Source of the DNA: Phytoamicus setariae | Lineage (GTDB): Bacteria; Pseudomonadota; Alphaproteobacteria; Rhizobiales; Rhizobiaceae | Direction of reading: 5' to 3' | DNA length: 64,000 nt | Assembly: GCF_016722925.1 (NCBI RefSeq) | Contig: NZ_JAEQNC010000008.1 | Span: 62,001 to 126,000 of the forward strand | Shown: piece by piece, positions 59,614 to 64,000 of the stretch | Layout of the letters: every line of letters begins with the position of its first letter | Position numbering within the stretch: the first letter of the stretch is position 1 | The notes under the pieces: model-generated | Database searches by the model: none | Told to the model about the DNA's origin: nothing | Seen by the model: the letters and a program-made list of their open reading frames with translations, nothing else | Position numbers and translations under genes: made by a program

Positions 59614-61436
59614 TGAACGATCCCATTCTCGCCGTCTCCGGCCTCGGCGTCGATCTGCAACGGGAAGGCGGCAGCCGGCGGATCGTCGACAATGTCAGTT
59701 TCGCGCTGGCCCCCGGCGAAGTGCTCGGCCTCGTGGGCGAGGCCGGTTCCGGCAAGTCGGTGCTGGCGCGAGCGCTGGTGCGCGCGATTTCCTCGCCGCT
59801 GGAGATCACGTCCGGCAAGGTCGTCTTCGAGGGGCGCGACGTGCTCACCCTCGATGCACGCGGTTTGCGATCGGTGCGCGGCAACCGCATCGGCTTCATC
59901 GGCGCGAATCCGATGGGATCGCTCGATCCGCGCCTGCCCATCGGCAACCAGATCATCGAGAAGCTGCGCTGCGTGCAGCCGAAGATCGGACGTGCGGAAG
60001 CGCGGGAAAAGGTGCTCGACCTGCTCGGCCGTGTTCGCATCCCGTCGCCGAATGCCCGGTTCCACGAAGCGCCGTTCCAGTTTTCCGGCGGAATGATGCA
60101 GCGGGTTATGATTGTCGATGCGCTGATCTCCGATCCCTCTCTGGTGATCGCCGACAACATCACCCAGCCACTCGACGTAACCGTGGCGGCGCAGATCATC
60201 CGCCTGATCGACAGCCTGCGACAAAGCCTCGATACGGCCTTCTTGTTCATCTCCTCGTCGTTGCCGGTGGTCGCGCAGATCGCGGAAAGGACGCTGGTCA
60301 TGCAGCGCGGCCGGATCGTCGAAGAGGGGCCGACGGCAAGCCTGGCGGTGAGCCCGCAGCAAGCCTATACCCGGACGCTGCTCGCCCGTATCCCGCCGAT
60401 CTGGAAGGATGTGGCAGCGCCCGCCGCCACCGAAGGCAAGCCGGTGCTGACAGTCGACAATGCCATGCGGTCCTACCTCGTGCGCAAGCGTGGATCCTTC
60501 AACAGCTACAATGAAGTCAAGGCCGTGCGCGACGTCTCCTTCATCGTGAAGGCCGGCGAGAACTTCGGCATCGTTGGCGAAAGCGGTTGCGGGAAGTCGA
60601 CGCTGACCCGCCTTCTCGCCTGGCTGGAACGGCCGGACAGCGGCCGCATCGCCTTTCTCGGCGAGGACCTCTCGCATCTCTCGGCCCGATCGCTGACCGA
60701 GATGCGCAAGTCGTTCCAGCTCCTCTTGCAGGACCCCTATGGCTCGCTGCCGGCCGGCATGCCCGTCCAGCGCATGATCGAGGAACCGTTGCTCATCCAC
60801 GGGGTCGATCGTACGCAGACGGCGCGGCTCGCACAGGAGGCGATGGTCGAAGTGGGGCTCGATCTGGAGCTTGCGGATCGGCTGCCGGTAGGCCTCAGTG
60901 CCGGGCAGCGCCAGCGTATCAACATCGCCCGCGCGCTGGTGCTGAACCCTCGCCTGCTCATTCTCGACGAGACGCTGTCGGCGCTCGATCAGGTGGAGCA
61001 GGCGGAGTTGCTGGACCTCTTCACGCGGCTTCAGGCGACGCACGGTTTTTCCTATGTTTTCATCTCGCACGATCTCGCGCTGGTGCGCAGGATGTGCCAC
61101 CGTATCGCGGTCATGTATCTCGGACGAATCGTCGAACTCGCCGACAACGCCACGCTGTTCGAACAGCCGCACCACCCCTATACGCGGGCGCTGCTGAGTG
61201 CGATGCCGACGCTGGAGGACAACCGTTTTCCGCGTCCCGAATACCTGCTGGACGGCGAACCGCCGAGCCCGATCGATCTGCCGCAGGGCTGTTCGTTCCG
61301 CTCGCGTTGTCCGCGCGCCCAGGCCGATTGCATGACAAACGATCCGCCGCTGTTGGCGCTCGGCGGCGGCAATTCCGTTGCCTGCCTGCACAGGCACGCG
61401 GCGCTGCAAGTGAAGGAGACCGTCGATGTCGAGTGA
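59613..61436 (+). CDS. Fused DppD-DppF-type ATPase with two ABC domains
   Basis: 607 residues containing two complete ABC modules. Domain 1 (about 5-260): Walker A GEAGSGKS, signature FSGGMMQRV, Walker B region LVIADNITQPLDVT, where the catalytic Glu is Asn. Domain 2 (about 275-540): Walker A GESGCGKST, signature LSAGQRQRINIARAL, Walker B LILDETLSALD, intact, then the oligopeptide-type C-terminal CSFRSRCPRAQADC cluster motif. So one ATP site is probably non-hydrolytic. ATG at 59613 overlaps the previous stop. Confidence 0.92.
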   Translation: MNDPILAVSGLGVDLQREGGSRRIVDNVSFALAPGEVLGLVGEAGSGKSVLARALVRAISSPLEITSGKVVFEGRDVLTLDARGLRSVRGNRIGFIGANPMGSLDPRLPIGNQIIEKLRCVQPKIGRAEAREKVLDLLGRVRIPSPNARFHEAPFQFSGGMMQRVMIVDALISDPSLVIADNITQPLDVTVAAQIIRLIDSLRQSLDTAFLFISSSLPVVAQIAERTLVMQRGRIVEEGPTASLAVSPQQAYTRTLLARIPPIWKDVAAPAATEGKPVLTVDNAMRSYLVRKRGSFNSYNEVKAVRDVSFIVKAGENFGIVGESGCGKSTLTRLLAWLERPDSGRIAFLGEDLSHLSARSLTEMRKSFQLLLQDPYGSLPAGMPVQRMIEEPLLIHGVDRTQTARLAQEAMVEVGLDLELADRLPVGLSAGQRQRINIARALVLNPRLLILDETLSALDQVEQAELLDLFTRLQATHGFSYVFISHDLALVRRMCHRIAVMYLGRIVELADNATLFEQPHHPYTRALLSAMPTLEDNRFPRPEYLLDGEPPSPIDLPQGCSFRSRCPRAQADCMTNDPPLLALGGGNSVACLHRHAALQVKETVDVE

Positions 61437-62184
61437 GATCCGCAAGGAAGCCATTCTGGAGCGGCTGGATCGCGATCAGCGCGTCAGCGTGCTCGAATTA
61501 TCGACGGAATTCGGCGTTTCGGGTGAGACGATCCGGCGTGACCTCAAGGACCTCGAGGCCGAGGGGGCCGTGCGGCGCGTGCATGGCGGCGCCATCCCGG
61601 CCGGGCGCACCGCCGACACGCCGATCACGGAGCGCATCAAGCTGAATGCGCTGGAAAAGGACGATGTCGCCGGGCTGGCCCATCGGCTGATCAACGACGA
61701 TTGCGTCATCTTCCTCGACACGGGCACGACGACGCTGGCGCTGGCGAGACGGCTGGTCGGCTTCAAGAAGCTCCGCCTTTACACCAATTCGCTGCGCATC
61801 GCGCAGGCTGCCTGCGAACATTTCGGGGTACAGGTGCAGATGACACCCGGCCATCTCCGTTCGGTGGAGCAGGACCTCGTGGGCTACGACACGATCTCCT
61901 ATATCCAGCAGTTCCATTTCGACATGGTGTTCATGGGGGCCGCCGCCATTAATGCGGACTATGGCTTCATGGATTTCGAGGAAGACGAGGCGCGTATCCG
62001 CCAGGTTCTGCTGAAGCAGACGTCGAGAAGCGTCATGCTCGCCGATCATTCCAAGTTCGGCAAGGTCGGCAATGTCATCACCGCACCGTTCGGCCGCGTC
62101 CATACGCTCGTGACGAACCGGATACCGCCCGAAGACATCGTCGTGGCGGGCCGTGCGGAGCAACTGGAGATCGTCCATGGATAA
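61426..62184 (+). CDS. DeoR-family transcriptional regulator
   Basis: 252 residues. N-terminal helix-turn-helix RVSVLELSTEFGVSGETIRR followed by DLKDLEAEGAVRRVHGGAI, then a sugar-phosphate-isomerase-like effector domain (IFLDTGTTTLALARRLVGF; FMGAAAINADYGFMD). Sits inside the operon, overlapping both neighbours (11 bp and 8 bp). Effectors are usually phosphorylated metabolites; the phosphotransferase-like gene downstream could make one. Confidence 0.9.
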   Translation: MSSEIRKEAILERLDRDQRVSVLELSTEFGVSGETIRRDLKDLEAEGAVRRVHGGAIPAGRTADTPITERIKLNALEKDDVAGLAHRLINDDCVIFLDTGTTTLALARRLVGFKKLRLYTNSLRIAQAACEHFGVQVQMTPGHLRSVEQDLVGYDTISYIQQFHFDMVFMGAAAINADYGFMDFEEDEARIRQVLLKQTSRSVMLADHSKFGKVGNVITAPFGRVHTLVTNRIPPEDIVVAGRAEQLEIVHG

Positions 62185-63454
62185 CAGCGGGACGGTCGCG
62201 GATCACGACGGGCTGTCGGCGATCTTTGACAGGATATCGGCCATCGGCGCGCACTCCGGCCAAGGCGTGACGCGGCTTGCGGCGAGCGCCGAAGACGGCG
62301 CGGCGCGTGCCATCTTCGCCGAATGGATGACGCGTGGCGGCGCGCGCATGGCTGAGGATGCGGTGGGCAACCAGTTCGCCTGTTTCGACTGGGCGGGAGA
62401 AAATGCGCCCTGGGTCTTCGCGGGCTCGCATCTCGACACCCAGCCGCGTGGCGGACGCTTCGACGGCACGCTCGGCGTGCTCTCCGCAGGCTGCGCCGCA
62501 CTCGGCCTTCAAGCGGAAAAGCAGGCCGGGGGCTTCAAGTCAGCCCGCAATCTCGCCGTCGTCAACTGGACGAACGAGGAGGGCGCGCGCTACCAGCCGA
62601 GTCTCACGGGCAGCGCTGTCTTCTCCGGTGCGTTACCGCTCGGCGAAGCCCTCGCGCTGCGTGACGGCGCGGGAATTTCGCTCGGTGACGCGCTTGCCGG
62701 GATCGGCATCGTCGGCGAAACGGGCTCGGTTCCGCCGCGGCCGGAGGCCTATGTCGAACTGCATGTCGAGCAGGGCCGGACGCTTACGGAGGCGGGCTGC
62801 CGCGTCGGCACCGTCGAAGGCACGTGGGCGGCGCGAAAGATGACCGTCCGCTGGATCGGCCGTGCCGCGCATACCGGCCCGACGCCCATGGCTGACCGCT
62901 GCGACGCCCTTCTTGCGGCGGCGCTGGGCATTGCCGCGTTCGAGGCGGTGATGGCGGAACACTATCCGCGCCTTCACCGCTCCGCCGCGCGGCTTGTGGT
63001 CGAGCCGAATTCGCCGAATGTGGTGGTGGAGCGCGCCACCGTCTGGTTCGAATTGCGTGGCCTCGACATCTCAGAACTCGACAGGGCGGGGAAGGCGGTT
63101 CTCACCGCCTTCGAGACGGCGGCCGTCGATACCGGCACCCGGCTGGAGGTTTCCGCCGATGCGCTGCGGGCGCCGGCCGGCATGGATGGCGGACTTGTGG
63201 CAATCGTTGACCACACCGCGCGGTTATGTGGCTTTGAGCCACTCGCCATGCGGTCCGTTGCGGGCCACGATGCGGTCGCCCTCCAGAACAGCGGCATTCC
63301 CTCCGCCCTGATCTTCATTCCGAGCGTGGACGGCATCGCGCACCACCCGGACGAACTGACGCTTGCGGAAGACATGCAGGCCGGGCTGACGGTGCTGACG
63401 GCGGTGCTTCGGCATCTGGCGGAAGGCGGCTATGGCAACGGACAGGCACGGTAG
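62177..63454 (+). CDS. M20-family amidohydrolase (N-carbamoyl amino acid hydrolase / allantoate type)
   Basis: 425 residues. Binuclear metal ligands in GSHLDTQPRGGRFDGTLGV (His, Asp), NWTNEEGARY (Glu) and ELHVEQGRTL (His), with dimerisation-domain WIGRAAHTGPTPMADR and a C-terminal metal His in VDGIAHHPDEL. Hydrolyses N-carbamoyl or ureido amide bonds. Combined with the amidase and importer it supports use of an organic nitrogen source. ATG at 62177 overlaps the DeoR gene by 8 bp. Confidence 0.9.
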   Translation: MDNSGTVADHDGLSAIFDRISAIGAHSGQGVTRLAASAEDGAARAIFAEWMTRGGARMAEDAVGNQFACFDWAGENAPWVFAGSHLDTQPRGGRFDGTLGVLSAGCAALGLQAEKQAGGFKSARNLAVVNWTNEEGARYQPSLTGSAVFSGALPLGEALALRDGAGISLGDALAGIGIVGETGSVPPRPEAYVELHVEQGRTLTEAGCRVGTVEGTWAARKMTVRWIGRAAHTGPTPMADRCDALLAAALGIAAFEAVMAEHYPRLHRSAARLVVEPNSPNVVVERATVWFELRGLDISELDRAGKAVLTAFETAAVDTGTRLEVSADALRAPAGMDGGLVAIVDHTARLCGFEPLAMRSVAGHDAVALQNSGIPSALIFIPSVDGIAHHPDELTLAEDMQAGLTVLTAVLRHLAEGGYGNGQAR

Positions 63455-63464
63455 GAGGAGCGCC

Positions 63465-64000
63465 ATGCAGACGGACAATGCACTTCATGCCGCGCTCGAG
63501 CGGGGCGGCTTTCGCGGCGCGGTGCTCTCCCCGCCGATTGGCGGCGTCGTGTCTCCGATCCATCGGGCGGTCGAGAACCATTGCTGCTTTGCGACGGCAG
63601 CCGGCGCGAAGCCGGTCTTCGTCAAGCGCCGCCACGATGACATGGCGGCCTTCATCGAGCCTACGCGGGTGATGGAGGCAAGCCGCAAGGCCGGCGAACT
63701 CGGCATAGCGCCCCGGCTGCTGCATGCGGATCCGGACGATGGGGTTCTGGTGTTCGAGGCGCTCGGCGAGGATTGGCGATGGGGGCATGCGGACGTGCTG
63801 CGCCACCCGGCGGTTCTGGAAAGCCTGCTCGCTGCCAAGCGGAAATTCCATACGGCGGCGGCGCTTTCAGAAATGCGTAGCGTGTTCGATCTCGTCTTGG
63901 CCTATCGCCATTTGGCAGCATCGCCCGAGGTGACGTTGCCCGCTCCGGTCCAGACGGTTTCGGCGGCGGTCGATCGCATCGCGGCGGCGATTGCGGCTGC
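63465..64000 (+). CDS. Aminoglycoside-phosphotransferase-family kinase (partial)
   Basis: 178 residues visible; the gene runs off the right edge. The N-lobe is recognisable: PVFVKRRHDDMAAFIEPTRV supplies the ATP lysine, and APRLLHADPDDGVLVFEAL the strand before the hinge. The catalytic HxDxxxxN loop would lie beyond the window. Likely phosphorylates a small hydroxyl or amino compound of this pathway. GGAGGAG 4 nt before the ATG. Confidence 0.75.
   Translation, partial: MQTDNALHAALERGGFRGAVLSPPIGGVVSPIHRAVENHCCFATAAGAKPVFVKRRHDDMAAFIEPTRVMEASRKAGELGIAPRLLHADPDDGVLVFEALGEDWRWGHADVLRHPAVLESLLAAKRKFHTAAALSEMRSVFDLVLAYRHLAASPEVTLPAPVQTVSAAVDRIAAAIAA

Noticed and set aside
59436-61454. 672-codon open frame on the minus strand
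   Set aside because: It lies antisense to the fused dipeptide ATPase, whose Walker motifs are intact. The translation is Arg/His/Asp-rich without a domain, as expected for the reverse of GC-rich coding DNA.
1-64000. CRISPR arrays, phage genes, tRNA/rRNA genes, toxin-antitoxin or defence systems
   Set aside because: None seen: no regularly spaced repeats, no cloverleaf or rRNA stretches, and no phage structural or defence-family motifs.

Overview
The window is a 64 kb stretch of GC-rich alphaproteobacterial DNA. The overlapping ATGA operon junctions, the dense ABC-transporter content and the protein types suggest a Hyphomicrobiales (Rhizobiales) member; the genus cannot be fixed from sequence alone. 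There are no rRNA, tRNA, replication or other core housekeeping genes. Almost everything is a transporter plus enzymes plus local regulator block, and the blocks are separated by at least seven decayed insertion-sequence relics. This looks like accessory DNA (megaplasmid or genomic island) specialised for catabolism.

Layout. (1) 1-5.0 kb: branched-chain-amino-acid-type ABC transporter operon (livJGFHM order, minus strand), divergent from a GntR/FCD regulator. (2) 5.2-10.3 kb: a signalling operon (triple-GAF histidine kinase, lone receiver, receiver-adenylate/guanylate cyclase) bracketed by two IS6-family relics. (3) 10.4-27.8 kb: the centrepiece, a propane/phenol/acetone-type soluble diiron monooxygenase (SDIMO) locus. 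It has an alcohol dehydrogenase, the prmABCD-type hydroxylase, reductase, small-subunit and coupling genes, an amidohydrolase, a DUF59 protein and a dedicated GroEL-like chaperonin. Two AcoR-type sigma-54 activators flank it, and two near-perfect -24/-12 promoters precede adh and prmA. Between adh and prmA lie a ribbon-helix-helix protein and a divergent four-gene operon of unknown function that includes a beta-propeller protein; another unknown gene lies beyond the second activator. (4) 28.1-34.0 kb: TetR regulator with twin operators, then a glycine-betaine-type ABC transporter (the permease is a double-length fusion) and a nucleoside-hydrolase-family enzyme. (5) 34.1-47.4 kb: a class I cytochrome P450 catabolic cluster (ferredoxin, ferredoxin reductase, MFS carrier, XRE-cupin regulator, P450, aldehyde dehydrogenase, class III aminotransferase, FAD oxidoreductase, IlvD/Edd dehydratase, FAH-family enzyme, alpha/beta hydrolase), with both ends damaged by IS elements. 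(6) 48.2-53.5 kb: sugar-type ABC transporter, NAD epimerase and beta-hydroxyacid dehydrogenase. (7) 53.8-64 kb: an IS6 copy followed by an amidase, a dipeptide-type ABC transporter with fused ATPases, a DeoR regulator, an M20 amidohydrolase and the start of a phosphotransferase-like gene.

How it works together. The SDIMO would hydroxylate a small hydrocarbon, ketone or phenol using NADH through the reductase; the dehydrogenase would oxidise the alcohol formed; the chaperonin and possibly the DUF59 protein would help mature the diiron enzyme. The P450 cluster shares a GTTCGnTATA-like promoter motif at three operons, so its members are probably one regulon under the XRE-cupin protein, acting on an unidentified organic substrate. 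The least explained item is the four-gene module at 14.4-16.5 kb, which shares its promoter region with the monooxygenase.
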